Shown: positions 49,601 through 52,029, counted from the first letter of the stretch. The stretch is DNA of 64,000 nucleotides from Siphonodentalium dalli (GCA_032622095.1 CP136064.1:42307912-42371911), one strand, 5' to 3'. Notes: generated by a model from the sequence alone, not told the origin. Translations and numbers: made by a program.

Positions 49601-52029
49601 ATAACTGTGGTACTTTTTTTGTCCCCCGCCAAATTTAAAATTTGCGGGGGATATAGTAATGGGTTCCGTCCGTCCGTCCGTCCGTCTGAACAAATGTAAA
49701 TGGATTTCAAAGATTTGTGTATATGAGTTTACCTGACCATTACCTAGAATGAGTTTGCAAGCCAGGTCTGGCCAGATACTTTTACCGGAGTTATTGGACT
49801 TTGTTTATTATTTTTGTCGAATTTACCAAATAGCAAATAGACGACATCCCAGGCCTCATTTCCACAAATCTCAACGGATTTCAAAGATATTTGGTATATG
49901 AGTTCACCTGACCATTACCTAGAATGAGATCGCAAGCCAGGTCTGGCCGGATATTTTTACCGGAGTTATTGGACTTGTTTATTATTTTTGTCAAATTTAC
50001 CAAATAGCAAATAGACGACGTTCCAGGGCTCATTTCCACAAATATCAACGGATTTAAAAGATTTTTGGTATATGAGTTCACATGACCAGTATCTAGAACG
50101 AGTTCGCAAACCAGGTCCGCCCAGATATTTTCAGCAGAGTTATTGGACTTTGTTTATTTTTTTGTGTGCAAATGGACGACGTCACAGGGCTCATTTCCAC
50201 AAATGTCAACGGATTTAAAAGATTTTGGTATATGAGTTCACATGACCAGTATCTAGGCCGAGTTCGCAAAACAGGTCCGGCCGGATATTTTCAGCAGAGT
50301 TATTGGACTTTGTTTATTTTTTTTGGTGCAAATGGACAATGTCACAGGGCTAATTTCCACGAATGTCAATGGATTAAAAAGATTTTTGGTATATTCGTTC
50401 CCATGACCAGTACCTAAAATGAGTTCGCAAGCCAGGCTTTTTGACAAAATCCCACCTCTTGTTTAGCACATACTGAGAACGCAAACATTATTGAGAATGC
50501 ACTTCCCCAACTGCACAATTTGGCGGGGGATACCGCCGTCTGCGACTGCTTGTTTTTATACAATTGAGATCAAACTAACCCTTTTCCTATTAAATTTTCT
50601 GAATCATTTATACTGCAATTGGTAAGTATGATGTTTTATTATTAAACCCAGAGATAGCCGATGTGGAAGTGGAATGCTTCGTTGGCATTTGCCCTAGAAA
50701 TAAAATATAAAATTAAATACCAAACATGCATTGCCTTATAAATGGGAAATTGACTGCATGGCCGATTAATGAAAATAATTGAAAAAATTTAAATTACGTA
50801 AATATATGTATTATGACTCATATTTCTTCCCCAGATACCACTATAGTATATTCCCGACAATCGGATCTGCTACGTTTGTTCCGATGTCATACCATCATTC
50901 TCTTAGAGACAAGCCTGCAAATAGTGTGTCTGTCATTTGCAGAATGAGGTTCCCAGAGCGTGAATTTAGTGATGCTATCTGGCACAGCAGGCTAGCATCA
51001 CCAATTTCACCCTCTGAGACCTCATCCTGTTTAGGCCTCATCTTCTGGAAGTATCTATAGTCTCAAATTAACATTGTTTTAGTTACTTTTTCCCTTCTGG
51101 AAGTTTTTATATCCTCTAATTTGCAGAAGATAAAATGCAAAATCTAGGTGACTAATGGGTGAACATCACCCACTTCAACTGGGGAACTTCAATTGGATCC
51201 TAGGTCTCTCACAGAAGTTAAGGCCTAAGTAAAATGACATTCCCATAGTGTGAATTGTTTGGGACTCTAGCCCACCGTGAGGGATAGCATCACTAAATTC
51301 ACACACTGCAGACCTTATTCTGCAAATGACAGACAAACTATTTGCAGGCATGCTTAGAGATTGTGCAGTTGTTTCTGGATATCGCTTCATTTGCATTTAT
51401 TTCAATATATAGAGGATCTCCAACGAGTTATGTTGGGATATAAGATTTTATGAAACGAGTTTGATCCAATCGAGTCCAATATGACTTTTATAAAAGTTTT
51501 CGGGACTGGGTGACGTCATTTGGATGAACATACAGAGGGATAATAAAATTAAAATGTTTTCTTGTACTCATCCAGATTGTGGTAAAAAGTCATATTGGAC
51601 TTTTCACCACAACCTGGACTCATACAAGAAATTTTTTTACTGTACACAACATTGTATATTAACTTTATATGATTACACACCCGTTGTTTTCTTAGTTGAT
51701 GCCTATGTGGTAATTTCGACAGTTCGCTCTGGAGTGATCCAAATGAAGTTTTATTTATTTTGGTTTATTATTGTACAATGGGGAGGGGTGCAGTTGGAAT
51801 ACTAAGGTGGACACTGCCCTCCCCAAACAAATACCTTCTAGTATAGTAGCCATGTCATGTCGCTCACTCTGCTGTCAGTGGGTATTCATTATTCATAAGA
51901 GGAATCTCACCGTATGTCATTCTTCTTCAGGATCTCGGTGTATCAAAGGTTGGCCACCTCAAACGAATTCAACAAGGAATCAAAGATCTGCAAGGAACAA
52001 TGTCCGTCTTTTCCAAAGAGTTCAGATGA
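1603..52029 (+). CDS. DGKD/DGKH-like: Type II diacylglycerol kinase (delta/eta-like), 3' portion, 18 exons
   Basis: Diacylglycerol kinases phosphorylate diacylglycerol to phosphatidic acid at membranes, ending diacylglycerol signalling to PKC and feeding phosphoinositide resynthesis. Joined exons give 732 residues; residue 1 is the first in the window. Residues 1-276 are a linker after the missing catalytic domain, with the family segment [17 protein letters not shown] near 86-102. Residues about 277-450 are the DAGK accessory domain, with motifs [51 protein letters not shown] and [13 protein letters not shown]. Residues 450-657 are a helical and Lys-rich linker. Residues about 658-722 are a SAM domain, which in this class mediates oligomerisation. 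SAM at the C terminus distinguishes type II from other DGKs. Delta and eta cannot be separated here. The total of 2199 nt, in frame through every junction, supports the model. The gene starts to the left of the window. Confidence 0.93.
1696..1913. mobile_element. MITE A1, pogo/Tigger-like perfect hairpin
   Basis: Type copy of family A: TA-CAGTAATGCCCTAAGTAAT at one end and its inverse at the other, arms of about 105 bp, almost no loop. TA flanks and CAGTAATG ends resemble pogo/Tigger non-autonomous elements (inference). It starts 18 bases after the exon 1 donor. Confidence 0.88.
1914..2405. other. Intron 1 remainder, nothing recognised
   Basis: No repeat family or coding signal seen. Confidence 0.5.
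2406..2552 (+). CDS. DGKD/DGKH-like: DGK exon 2 (Ser-rich linker)
   Basis: Acceptor TATTTCAG, donor GTGAGT, 49 codons, phase 0. Encodes a low-conservation Ser/Ala/Asp-rich linker ending PFRPTKS. It is identified by its phase, splice signals and position between two conserved exons rather than by sequence. Confidence 0.75.
2683..3110. repeat. Array R1, units of about 155-165 bp
   Basis: Three diverged units contain ATATCTCAACCATCGGTTG, CAGATCTCAATGAAAT and TGGTATGGATGTTCACC, near 2690, 2850 and 3006. A single related unit occurs at 9190-9240. Confidence 0.65.
3348..3618. mobile_element. piggyBac-like element C1
   Basis: TTAA-CCCTTTTATGACAGGAGC to its inverse AAAGGG-TTAA. Inside are two copies of the palindromic core GCCAATGCATTCTCTTATA...GCATTGGC. 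Family C is defined by the GACGGGAGC sub-end. Confidence 0.8.
3652..3946. mobile_element. piggyBac-like element E1 (left end lost)
   Basis: Matches the complete copy at 57325-57683: same left body (ATATGGATATCATTGGAACC), two palindromic cores, right end TTGGGTAAAGGGTTAA. The TTAACCCTTT left end is absent. Confidence 0.78.
3952..4077. mobile_element. F2, right half of an F element
   Basis: Contains the family F inverted pair around AAATGTTTAGATAAGG / TCTGAACATTTCC and GAGTATTTAGCATAGAAAG, but the terminal TTAA is degraded. Confidence 0.6.
4205..4292 (+). CDS. DGKD/DGKH-like: DGK exon 3 ([17 protein letters not shown] segment)
   Basis: Acceptor CTCTTCAG, donor GTAAAT. Encodes [19 protein letters not shown] and then [10 protein letters not shown], a strongly conserved block of type II DGKs. 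Ends one base into an Ala codon completed by exon 4. Confidence 0.92.
4796..5060. mobile_element. B1, hAT-like double-hairpin MITE, truncated
   Basis: AGAATGATGTCCCCAGAGGG with its inverse closes one hairpin at 4800-4892; a second AGAATGAGGTCCCCAGAGGG begins at 5010 and is cut off after 5045. Confidence 0.75.
5073..5280. repeat. Half of MITE A (A2) inside a 32-bp inverted repeat, beside exon 4
   Basis: 5141-5248 is one arm only of family A, preceded by a TA microsatellite. The 32 bases 5073-5104 are the inverse of 5249-5280 with about one mismatch. The right arm ends 13 bases before exon 4. Confidence 0.85.
5294..5506 (+). CDS. DGKD/DGKH-like: DGK exon 4 (linker, with possible longer form to 5566)
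   Basis: Follows ATTTCAG and restores the Ala codon, giving AVDEQN as in the vertebrate enzymes, then a Ser/Gln-rich linker ending RPISPPIPG. The donor GTGAGG at 5507 splits a Gly codon. A 60-bp tandem copy repeats the last codons and the donor, so use of GTGAAG at 5567 would add exactly 20 residues in frame. Confidence 0.87.
5466..5583 (+). repeat. 60-bp tandem duplication across the exon 4 donor
   Basis: Two copies, offset by exactly 60 bases, each encode NIT(H/Q)[10 protein letters not shown] and each carry a usable GTGA(G/A)G donor. They differ at only a few positions. Confidence 0.85.
5584..6329. other. Intron 4, nothing recognised
   Basis: AT-rich sequence with no family match or coding signal. 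Confidence 0.5.
6330..6582. mobile_element. MITE U, 45-bp inverted ends
   Basis: 6331-6374 (AGCGGTGTAATGTAGCAAGA...) is the inverse of about 6531-6580 (TCAGAGTATAGCTCTTGCGA...) with scattered mismatches. Only copy seen. Confidence 0.65.
6786..7014. mobile_element. F1, piggyBac-like element
   Basis: CCCTTTCTATACTAAATGGA at the left and GTATTTAGTATAGAAAAGG-TTAA at the right define family F. The left TTAA has mutated to TTAT. Confidence 0.78.
7144..8162. mobile_element. H1, interrupted by foldback element I
   Basis: Left end AACCAGCCTAGAGG, right end CGCCCTCTAGACTGGTC. The internal GATCCAATAAGTATTATGCA is shared with other H copies. Element I splits it near 7440. Confidence 0.75.
7441..8131. 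mobile_element. Foldback element I with tandem-repeat arms
   Basis: The left arm is about five tandem units of GGCT(T/C)(A/T)TACGGACCC. The right arm is about eight units of the inverse, GGGTCCGTATNAGCC. TCTCCCAAGT sits on both sides, consistent with a 10-bp target duplication. A 97-bp direct duplication (7545-7731) lies inside. No coding potential. Confidence 0.78.
8229..8414 (+). CDS. DGKD/DGKH-like: DGK exon 5 (Ser/Arg-rich linker)
   Basis: Acceptor CTACTTCAG; the donor GTACAT overlaps the end of a pogo-like MITE. The two leading bases complete a codon from exon 4. Encodes a basic Ser-rich segment ([18 protein letters not shown]), a plausible phosphorylation region, and ends with FWDIKLLPG. 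Length 186 nt. Confidence 0.85.
8416..8646. mobile_element. MITE V, pogo-like, inserted in the exon 5 donor
   Basis: TA-CATTCAAACTTCGTTAAGTC and its inverse GACTTAACAAAGTTTGACTG-TA form the ends. The left TA is bases 2-3 of the intron, so everything after the donor GT(A) is element sequence. Confidence 0.83.
8740..8870. repeat. Hairpin head fragment, array-associated
   Basis: TTATACACCCATTTTAAAAA then TGGGACGCGTTATG forms a short hairpin and is followed by GTCTGTCCATCCATCC, as at the heads of the tandem arrays. Confidence 0.45.
8880..9534. other. Intron 5 remainder
   Basis: Apart from one R1-like unit (9190-9240), nothing recognised. Confidence 0.45.
9535..9655 (+). CDS. DGKD/DGKH-like: DGK exon 6 (entry to accessory domain)
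   Basis: Acceptor TTTACAG, donor GTAAGT. Encodes [20 protein letters not shown] and continues to LIEEDIPL, matching the delta/eta segment ahead of the conserved EKCVMNNYF block. Ends two bases into a Leu codon. Confidence 0.9.
9700..9890. repeat. Single degenerate R-type unit
   Basis: Contains ATATCTCAACCATGGGTTG and ATTATGCCCCCTTTTTATG, matching R1 and R2 parts, plus a GTGTACCATAC / GTATGGTACAC inverted pair. Confidence 0.5.
10190..10300 (+). CDS. DGKD/DGKH-like: DGK exon 7 (accessory domain start)
   Basis: Encodes [20 protein letters not shown] and then [15 protein letters not shown], a hallmark of the DAGK accessory domain. Acceptor CTTACAG, donor GTAAAT. The final Arg codon is split with exon 8. 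Confidence 0.96.
10301..11434. other. Intron 7, nothing recognised
   Basis: 1.1 kb of AT-rich sequence without hairpin elements, unusual for this window. Confidence 0.5.
11435..11593 (+). CDS. DGKD/DGKH-like: DGK exon 8 (accessory domain)
   Basis: Encodes [19 protein letters not shown], then a segment with [17 protein letters not shown], near-identical in style to vertebrate delta/eta. Acceptor CTCTTCAG, donor GTAAGT. MITE A3 begins 78 bases downstream. Confidence 0.96.
11671..11803. mobile_element. MITE A3, second arm truncated
   Basis: One complete family A arm from TACAGTAATGCC, the hairpin turn, then only 27 bases of the return arm. Confidence 0.85.
11804..12687. other. Intron 8 remainder, nothing recognised
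   Basis: AT-rich with a G8 run near 12010. Confidence 0.5.
12688..12733 (+). CDS. DGKD/DGKH-like: DGK exon 9 (46-nt exon, [10 protein letters not shown])
   Basis: A 46-nt exon with acceptor TTTTCAG and donor GTAAGC. It completes a Ser codon and encodes [15 protein letters not shown], the Gly-rich accessory-domain motif. Confidence 0.94.
12734..13462. other. Intron 9, first part
   Basis: Only a weak inverted pair (ATGACTGGACA near 12799 / TGTCCAGTCAT near 12860). Confidence 0.4.
13463..13945. mobile_element. B2, long hAT-like double-hairpin MITE
   Basis: Two AGAATGAGGTCCCCAGAG hairpins (13495-13585 and 13788-13875) joined by about 200 bp containing GGCCTCATCTTCT and its inverse. Outer ends are degenerate. 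Confidence 0.8.
14135..14385. mobile_element. B3, short hAT-like double-hairpin MITE
   Basis: From CAAGCCTTGAAATAG to CTATATCAAGGCT(AG). GATAACCT borders both sides, an 8-bp target duplication as for hAT elements. Two back-to-back hairpins inside. Confidence 0.85.
14400..14886. other. Intron 9, last part, nothing recognised
   Basis: AT-rich, with a G9 run near 14441. Confidence 0.45.
14887..14976 (+). repeat. 46-bp-offset duplication of the exon 10 acceptor
   Basis: The stretch reading CTCATACTGTTTACCACATG occurs at 14895 and again at 14941 and runs into the exon start in both copies. The real acceptor AG (14966-14967) corresponds to CG (14920-14921) in the upstream copy. Confidence 0.8.
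14968..15081 (+). CDS. DGKD/DGKH-like: DGK exon 10 ([11 protein letters not shown])
   Basis: Encodes [19 protein letters not shown] and then [19 protein letters not shown], the conserved accessory-domain core, phase 0 at both ends. The acceptor GTTACAG lies in a tandemly duplicated segment whose upstream copy has lost the AG. Confidence 0.95.
15157..15410. mobile_element. piggyBac-like element C2
   Basis: TTAA-CCCTTCCATGACTGGAGC to GCTCCCATCATGAAGGG-TTAA, with two diverged palindromic cores. Confidence 0.78.
15411..16023. other. Intron 10, nothing recognised
   Basis: A 158-codon open frame spans 15762-16238, but its second half lies in a hairpin and it resembles no family known to me. Confidence 0.45.
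16024..16180. repeat. Hairpin T, about 155 bp
   Basis: AGAACAACACAGTTGTGTGA at 16024 is inverted as TTCACACACTTGTGTCGTTC at the right, with GTTAACGTTATTGCAC / GTGCAATAACGTTAAC inside and a second pair (GAGGTAAAACTCGAACC) near the centre. Confidence 0.75.
16573..16707 (+). CDS. DGKD/DGKH-like: DGK exon 11 (end of accessory domain)
   Basis: Encodes [36 protein letters not shown] and RAQMLTRDR. The DGEAW..PPG motif closes the accessory domain. 45 codons, phase 0. Acceptor TTTTGCAG, donor GTAATT. Confidence 0.95.
17097..17313. mobile_element. MITE A4
   Basis: Family A hairpin from TACAGTAATTCCCTAAT to GAGCATTACTGTA, both arms complete with a few substitutions. Confidence 0.88.
17314..17726. other. 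Intron 11, nothing recognised
   Basis: No family or coding signal. Confidence 0.45.
17727..17770. mobile_element. D1, solo right end of a D element
   Basis: GCCGATGAGATCGGCCCC then TGGCACTGAAAGGGTTAA only. Confidence 0.7.
17883..18324. mobile_element. B4, long hAT-like MITE with clean target duplication
   Basis: CAAGCCTTGAAATAG to TATTTCAAGGCTTG, flanked by CTTATTCA on both sides (17875-17882 and 18325-18332). Confidence 0.88.
18492..18955. mobile_element. D2, piggyBac-like, right end lost
   Basis: TTAA-CGCTTTCAGTGCCAGG at the left, body containing GGTATGCTTAAGCATGCTA, one palindromic core, then GGTTGATACAAAAATCGG and GACTTGGCAC, where it stops. Confidence 0.8.
19001..19735. mobile_element. 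H2, carrying nested A5
   Basis: Left end GGGACCAGCCTAGAGGGC, right end CCTCTAATCTGGTCCC, inner TCTCCCTAAGATGTGGCAC. The A5 copy interrupts it after GCA at 19110. Confidence 0.78.
19111..19501. mobile_element. MITE A5, one and three-quarter copies
   Basis: A complete family A hairpin (19111-19327) runs into a second copy lacking its first 40 bases, ending GGGCATTACTGTA. Confidence 0.85.
20150..20268. repeat. Hairpin P, about 119 bp
   Basis: ATCTACAAATCGTCCCCAGT at the left and GGGGACAAGTTGTAGAT at the right; the centre reads CCAGCAAATTAATTTACTGG. Confidence 0.8.
20395..20572. mobile_element. F3, right end lost
   Basis: TTAA-CCCTTTCTATACTGAATG and the F body as far as TTCAGATAATAAGTTCAACG. 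Confidence 0.75.
20573..20670. repeat. Dispersed repeat Q, copy 1
   Basis: Shares CGACATGGTGAAA..GGGACCGAT..TTCAAGCT and AGGGACATCTCAAT with 22083-22180. Confidence 0.65.
20779..20918 (+). CDS. DGKD/DGKH-like: DGK exon 12 (helical linker)
   Basis: Begins [14 protein letters not shown], matching the family's (A/G)FExxLKSWExKQK. The acceptor is TATTTCAG. The donor GTACGA leaves two bases of a Cys codon completed by exon 13. Length 140 nt. Confidence 0.9.
21040..21503. mobile_element. D3, complete piggyBac-like D element
   Basis: TTAA-CCCTTTCAGTGCCAGG to CACTGAAAGGG-TTAA, one palindromic core at 21090-21160, body homologous to D2 in the opposite orientation. Confidence 0.87.
21649..21785. repeat. 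Hairpin W, 48-bp arms
   Basis: ATCACTTGATTGAACTGGTG near 21650 is inverted at the right (CACCAGTTCAATCAAGTGAT) around a loop of about 40 bases. Confidence 0.8.
22083..22180. repeat. Dispersed repeat Q, copy 2
   Basis: See copy 1 at 20573. Confidence 0.6.
22181..23180. other. Intron 12, mostly unrecognised
   Basis: A J-like fragment (AAAAGTCATATTGGACTG, near 22919) is the only match. No exon signal. Confidence 0.4.
23204..23370. repeat. Hairpin J1, about 165 bp
   Basis: ACAATGTTGTGTACAGTATG at the left and its inverse at the right; the centre is CGACACTGGCGTGTCTCG. A shorter relative occurs at 51536-51667. Confidence 0.87.
23374..23430. mobile_element. H6, internal fragment of H
   Basis: Contains TGATCCAATAAGTATTATGC as in H1 and H3. 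Confidence 0.6.
23434..23893. mobile_element. B5, hAT-like MITE, diverged subfamily
   Basis: Ends differ from B4: ATGGTGCCGGACATTTGCAG at the left and the inverse at the right. Two hairpins and a GGCCACACCTGCTATGGGAG-type body. Confidence 0.75.
24467..25566 (-). mobile_element. hAT element, internally deleted, 1.1 kb
   Basis: Ends TAGAGATGGGCGGTT and AACCGCCCATCTCTA. Perfect 8-bp target duplication ATCTGTAC at 24459-24466 and 25567-25574. Both ends are rich in TCGGTTTCGGTT. Contains the start of a transposase frame on the minus strand. Confidence 0.93.
25337..25447 (-). pseudogene. hAT transposase N-terminal fragment (BED finger start)
   Basis: 36 codons from ATG at 25447 read [20 protein letters not shown] and then [16 protein letters not shown] before a stop. 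V-W-x-Y-F and C-x2-C followed by C are typical of the BED zinc finger that starts hAT transposases. The rest of the transposase is missing, so the element is non-autonomous. Confidence 0.75.
25794..25975 (+). repeat. 61-bp repeat, three copies, each with the exon 13 acceptor
   Basis: Three copies with period 61 each carry TATCGACAG followed by the start of exon 13. The acceptor ends at 25812, 25873 and 25934. Only the third copy continues into the full exon. Confidence 0.9.
25935..26046 (+). CDS. DGKD/DGKH-like: DGK exon 13 (linker)
   Basis: Encodes [19 protein letters not shown] and then [18 protein letters not shown], corresponding to the IREIAQSH.D.EQEL region of delta/eta. Donor GTAAGC. 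I chose the third of three tandem acceptors because splicing to either upstream copy reaches a stop codon in the next copy. Confidence 0.87.
26335..26785. mobile_element. B6, hAT-like MITE, same subfamily as B5
   Basis: ATGGTGCTGGACATTTGCAG at the left, CAAATGTCCGGCAAATGTTG at the right, two hairpins with GAGGTCCCCAGAGGG arms. Confidence 0.75.
27053..27490. mobile_element. piggyBac-like element C3
   Basis: TTAA-CCCTTTCATGATGGGAGC to GCTCCCGTCATGAAAGGG-TTAA. Two cores flank an A-rich run of tandem TTGTTAAAGAATGTAAGAAA-like units. Confidence 0.87.
27491..28785. other. Intron 13, unrecognised 1.3 kb
   Basis: Contains one direct 34-bp duplication (ACGTACACACTGAAGTCTCT..., 27963-28031). No coding signal. 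Confidence 0.5.
28786..29771. mobile_element. MITE L1 with long inverted ends and a nested SINE
   Basis: GGTACTCAATCCGATTA at the left and AATCGGATTGAGTACC at the right, arms over 150 bp containing GATTCGAGTCGAGGAACCCA. A second inverted pair (GATGGATAACTCGAAAATCA) lies at 29500-29575. Confidence 0.82.
29050..29490 (-). mobile_element. tRNA-derived SINE
   Basis: On the minus strand the head reads GGAGCGGATAGCTCAGTTGG (A box) and, about 45 bases on, GAGGGTTCAAATCC (B box), then a body with GTTAAAGATCCCTACCGTGG and a poly(A) tail (T run at 29053-29075). The head is partly triplicated (GAGCTATCCGCTCCTCCT). Confidence 0.85.
29828..30066. mobile_element. D4, piggyBac-like
   Basis: TTAA-CCCTTTTAGTGCCAGG to CTGTCACTCAAAGGG-TTAA. 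One core. Lacks most of the body found in D2 and D3. Confidence 0.85.
30067..30717. other. Intron 13, nothing recognised
   Basis: AT-rich, no repeats seen. Confidence 0.45.
30718..31000. mobile_element. H3, right end lost
   Basis: GGGGCCAGCCTAGAG, CACTTCTCCCTG and GATCCAATAAGTATTATAC place it in family H. It ends in an A run near 30990. Confidence 0.7.
31181..31321. mobile_element. Hairpin K, TA-bounded
   Basis: TA-CTGGACATAAAGTCCC to GGGACTTTATTTCCAG-TA, arms of about 65 bp nearly perfect, central TTGCTCC. Confidence 0.82.
31720..32378. repeat. Minisatellite of 31 bp grown from the H terminus
   Basis: An H right portion (GACAAAAATAGGGAGAAGTG) leads into about 18 tandem copies (31819-32378) of TCTCCCAAGTCACCCTCTAG GCTGTTCCCTG, which is the H right terminal sequence. 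Confidence 0.9.
32414..32630. mobile_element. MITE A6
   Basis: Complete family A hairpin, TACAGTAATGCTCTAAG to GAGCATTACTGTA. Confidence 0.88.
32700..34800. mobile_element. L2 composite with inner inverted repeat and array R2
   Basis: Left: L-family arm (GATTCGAGTCGATGAACCCA, 32765). Right: GACCGGATTGAGTATC (34775). Inside, GTATTTTGATTCTCGGGCA (33093) is inverted at 34680 (TGCCCGAGAATCAAAACAC). Confidence 0.6.
33170..34055. repeat. Array R2, second locus
   Basis: About five units of 160-180 bp with GATAACTTTAGTTAGAGTGA, AAATTTGGTATGTGGG, CAAGTTCGAATTTGGGTTCC and GAGTTATGCCCC, as at 1-870. Confidence 0.82.
34872..35133. mobile_element. F4, piggyBac-like
   Basis: TTAA-CCCTTTCTACACTTAATG; inner inverted pair AATGTTCAGAAAATAAGTTC / GAACTTTTTATCTGAACATT; right end AGTATTTAGTATAGAA without TTAA. 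Confidence 0.78.
35286..35452. mobile_element. MITE A7, internally deleted
   Basis: One full arm then only the outer 50 bases of the return arm, ending GAGCATTACTGTA. Confidence 0.85.
35749..36313. mobile_element. piggyBac-like element C4
   Basis: TTAA-CTCTTTCATGACGGGAGC to GCTCCCGTCATGAAAGGG-TTAA. Two cores around an expanded A-rich tandem run (35880-36190). Confidence 0.86.
36409..36491. repeat. Short inverted repeat
   Basis: CAGTGGTAGACCGCTGGTTT and GGTAAAACCACCTGTCTACC form about 23-bp arms. Confidence 0.6.
36601..37047. mobile_element. G1, MITE with non-piggyBac ends and the shared core
   Basis: TGTGACCCGCCATATCAAAT to its inverse. Two palindromic cores flank a body with GAGCCCCAGACAAACATG and TGTGGGGCTCCCTGCAGG. 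Confidence 0.85.
37401..37661 (+). pseudogene. Possible non-LTR retrotransposon C-terminal fragment
   Basis: The frame reads [20 protein letters not shown] then [12 protein letters not shown], reminiscent of the KV.SRIIG....SL.ELH.KR tail of CR1/L2-type reverse transcriptase ORFs. No other domain is seen, so this is tentative. Confidence 0.35.
37733..37838. repeat. Hairpin X
   Basis: TATTGGGGGATATGGCGCTG and GTGCATACCCCCCAATA form arms, with GTCGTTGGGGGC / GCCCAAACAACC inside. Confidence 0.6.
37850..38066. mobile_element. MITE A8
   Basis: Complete but diverged family A hairpin. Confidence 0.85.
38067..38929. other. Intron 13, nothing firmly recognised
   Basis: An open stretch after CACAG at 38105 is discussed among the rejected items. 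Confidence 0.4.
38930..39250. repeat. Single R-type unit with GT-rich microsatellite
   Basis: GTGTGTGCGTGTGTGCACGT precedes GGCAGAGTTATTGCCC, an R-type motif. Confidence 0.45.
39300..39474. mobile_element. MITE A9, centre deleted
   Basis: Both outer arms are present; the CATTCATCGGAAAGCTCTC turn is missing. Confidence 0.87.
39790..39872. mobile_element. B7, right part only
   Basis: ACTAAATTCACCCTCTGGGA then CCTCATTCTGCAACTGACAG and CACACTAAACTCAGACTTG. Confidence 0.65.
40140..40310. repeat. Single R4-type unit, reverse orientation
   Basis: AAATTTCATGATGATCAGAC and CAAGATGGCCGCTGGC are the inverse of parts of the array at 46540-47060. Confidence 0.6.
40754..40987. mobile_element. B8, short hAT-like MITE upstream of exon 14
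   Basis: CAAGCCTTGAAATAG to TATTTCAAGGCTTG, with GACAC shared by the flanking octamers (imperfect duplication). Ends 70 bases before exon 14. Confidence 0.83.
41058..41153 (+). CDS. DGKD/DGKH-like: DGK exon 14 (helical linker)
   Basis: Encodes [20 protein letters not shown] and then [12 protein letters not shown], matching the FVLEMVNNFRALRSET-type helix of the family. 32 codons, phase 0. Acceptor TTTTCAG, donor GTGAGT. MITE A10 begins 12 bases after the exon end. Confidence 0.85.
41165..41234. mobile_element. MITE A10, 70-bp miniature copy
   Basis: TACAGTAATGATCTAAT to TTAGAGCATTACTGTA keeps only about 50 and 20 bases of the arms. Lies 11 bases downstream of exon 14. Confidence 0.85.
41235..42119. 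other. Intron 14, first part, nothing recognised
   Basis: No repeat or coding signal. Confidence 0.45.
42120..42322. mobile_element. D5, piggyBac-like with a broken core
   Basis: TTAA-CCCTTTGAGTGCCAGG to TGGCACTCAAAGGG-TTAA. The palindromic core stops after GCGAGGCGACC. Abuts the minisatellite. Confidence 0.85.
42324..43729. repeat. 37-bp minisatellite, about 38 copies
   Basis: Unit CTCTGTCATTGATGTCTGTG GTCGGTGGTGGTCCTCA, highly uniform, with C/T/A variation after CTCTGT. Wholly inside intron 14. The period is not a multiple of 3. Confidence 0.96.
43872..43981. mobile_element. MITE A11, right arm only
   Basis: GAGAGCTTTCCGATGAATGG onward to GAGCATTACTGTA. Confidence 0.83.
44041..44143. mobile_element. 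F5, right half
   Basis: ATTCATTGACGGGAATGTTT to GTATTTAGTATAGAAAGGAT-TTAA. Confidence 0.68.
44371..44481 (+). CDS. DGKD/DGKH-like: DGK exon 15 (helical linker)
   Basis: Encodes [19 protein letters not shown], then [17 protein letters not shown], matching the DP..KEQL...L.E.D.QLR segment. 37 codons, phase 0. The donor GTTAGC is weaker than usual; reading through it would stop after 11 more codons. Confidence 0.83.
44711..45130. mobile_element. G2, second G element
   Basis: Same ends and body as G1, opposite orientation. The first core is cut after CGACCATAGG. Confidence 0.84.
45160..45950 (+). pseudogene. Non-LTR retrotransposon (LINE) C-terminal remnant
   Basis: Frames read [16 protein letters not shown], then [16 protein letters not shown] and [17 protein letters not shown], then after a frameshift [14 protein letters not shown]. 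This R..NH.LPIE..RW...P...R.C.LC......HFLLECP order is the C-terminal zinc-binding tail of LINE ORF2 proteins. Stops and the shift show it is dead. The sequence ends with GATAATGATA. Confidence 0.8.
46020..46361. mobile_element. S, piggyBac-like, 19 bases before exon 16
   Basis: TTAA-CCCTTTGGCGAGTA to TACTCTCCAAAGGG-TTAA. Near the left end, GAGTAGAACGACATATATG is repeated; each repeat holds the perfect palindrome ACGACATATATGTCGT. Confidence 0.83.
46381..46486 (+). CDS. DGKD/DGKH-like: DGK exon 16 (Lys-rich linker)
   Basis: Encodes [19 protein letters not shown] then [16 protein letters not shown], the basic segment before SAM in delta/eta. Acceptor CTTTGCAG; the donor GTTGGT leaves one base of an Ala codon. 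A piggyBac-like element ends 19 bases upstream. Confidence 0.87.
46540..47060. repeat. Array R4, units of about 150 bp
   Basis: Units with ATCATCATGAAATTTGTCCT, GTTAATATTGACATG, CATGGCCGCCAGCAGGC and ACTAAATCCTTTGGC recur about four times with decay. Confidence 0.78.
47061..47609. other. Intron 16, nothing recognised
   Basis: No coding signal that fits the phase between exons 16 and 17. Confidence 0.45.
47610..47862. mobile_element. B9, short hAT-like MITE
   Basis: CAAGCCTTGAAATAGGG to CCTATTTCAAGGCTTG with two hairpins, almost identical to B3. No clear target duplication. Confidence 0.86.
47913..48150. mobile_element. F6, beside exon 17
   Basis: TTAA-ACCCTCTCTATACTAAAT at the left; right end TTTAGTAAAGAAAGGGTG. 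Ends about 26 bases before the SAM exon. Confidence 0.77.
48176..48315 (+). CDS. DGKD/DGKH-like: DGK exon 17 (SAM domain, first two thirds)
   Basis: Encodes [20 protein letters not shown] and then [22 protein letters not shown], a clear SAM domain of the DGK type. Acceptor TTATTCAG, donor GTTTGT. Element F6 ends about 26 bases upstream. Confidence 0.95.
48406..48988. mobile_element. hAT MITE with TTTGGCAAAA repeats
   Basis: CAGGGTTCGCGCTGCCA and GGTCCAGCGCGGACCCTG ends, perfect 8-bp duplication ATTGTGGG (48398-48405, 48989-48996). Subterminal ATTTGGCAAAA motifs cluster at both ends. Confidence 0.92.
48997..49610. other. Intron 17, nothing recognised
   Basis: AT-rich. Confidence 0.45.
49620..50545. 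repeat. Array R3 with hairpin head and GTCC microsatellite
   Basis: CCCCGCCAAATTTAAAATTT then GCGGGGG hairpin, CCGTCCGTCCGTCCGTCTG, then about five units of 165-175 bp (GCAAGCCAGGTCTGGCC, GAGTTATTGGACTTTG, TTTGGTATATGAGTTCAC), ending GGCGGGGGATACCGCCG. Confidence 0.82.
50910..51352. mobile_element. B10, long hAT-like MITE
   Basis: CAAGCCTGCAAATAGTG to CTATTTGCAGGCATG with perfect 8-bp duplication CTTAGAGA (50902-50909, 51353-51360). Confidence 0.88.
51536..51667. repeat. Hairpin J2
   Basis: TTCTTGTACTCATCCAGATT / ACCTGGACTCATACAAGAA, shorter relative of J1. Confidence 0.75.
51931..52029 (+). CDS. DGKD/DGKH-like: DGK exon 18 (SAM end and C terminus)
   Basis: Encodes [20 protein letters not shown], the last SAM helix, followed by a 12-residue tail and TGA at 52027-52029. 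Acceptor TTCTTCAG. The tail is about as long as in the vertebrate proteins. Confidence 0.95.
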   Translation, partial: DLGVSKVGHLKRIQQGIKDLQGTMSVFSKEFR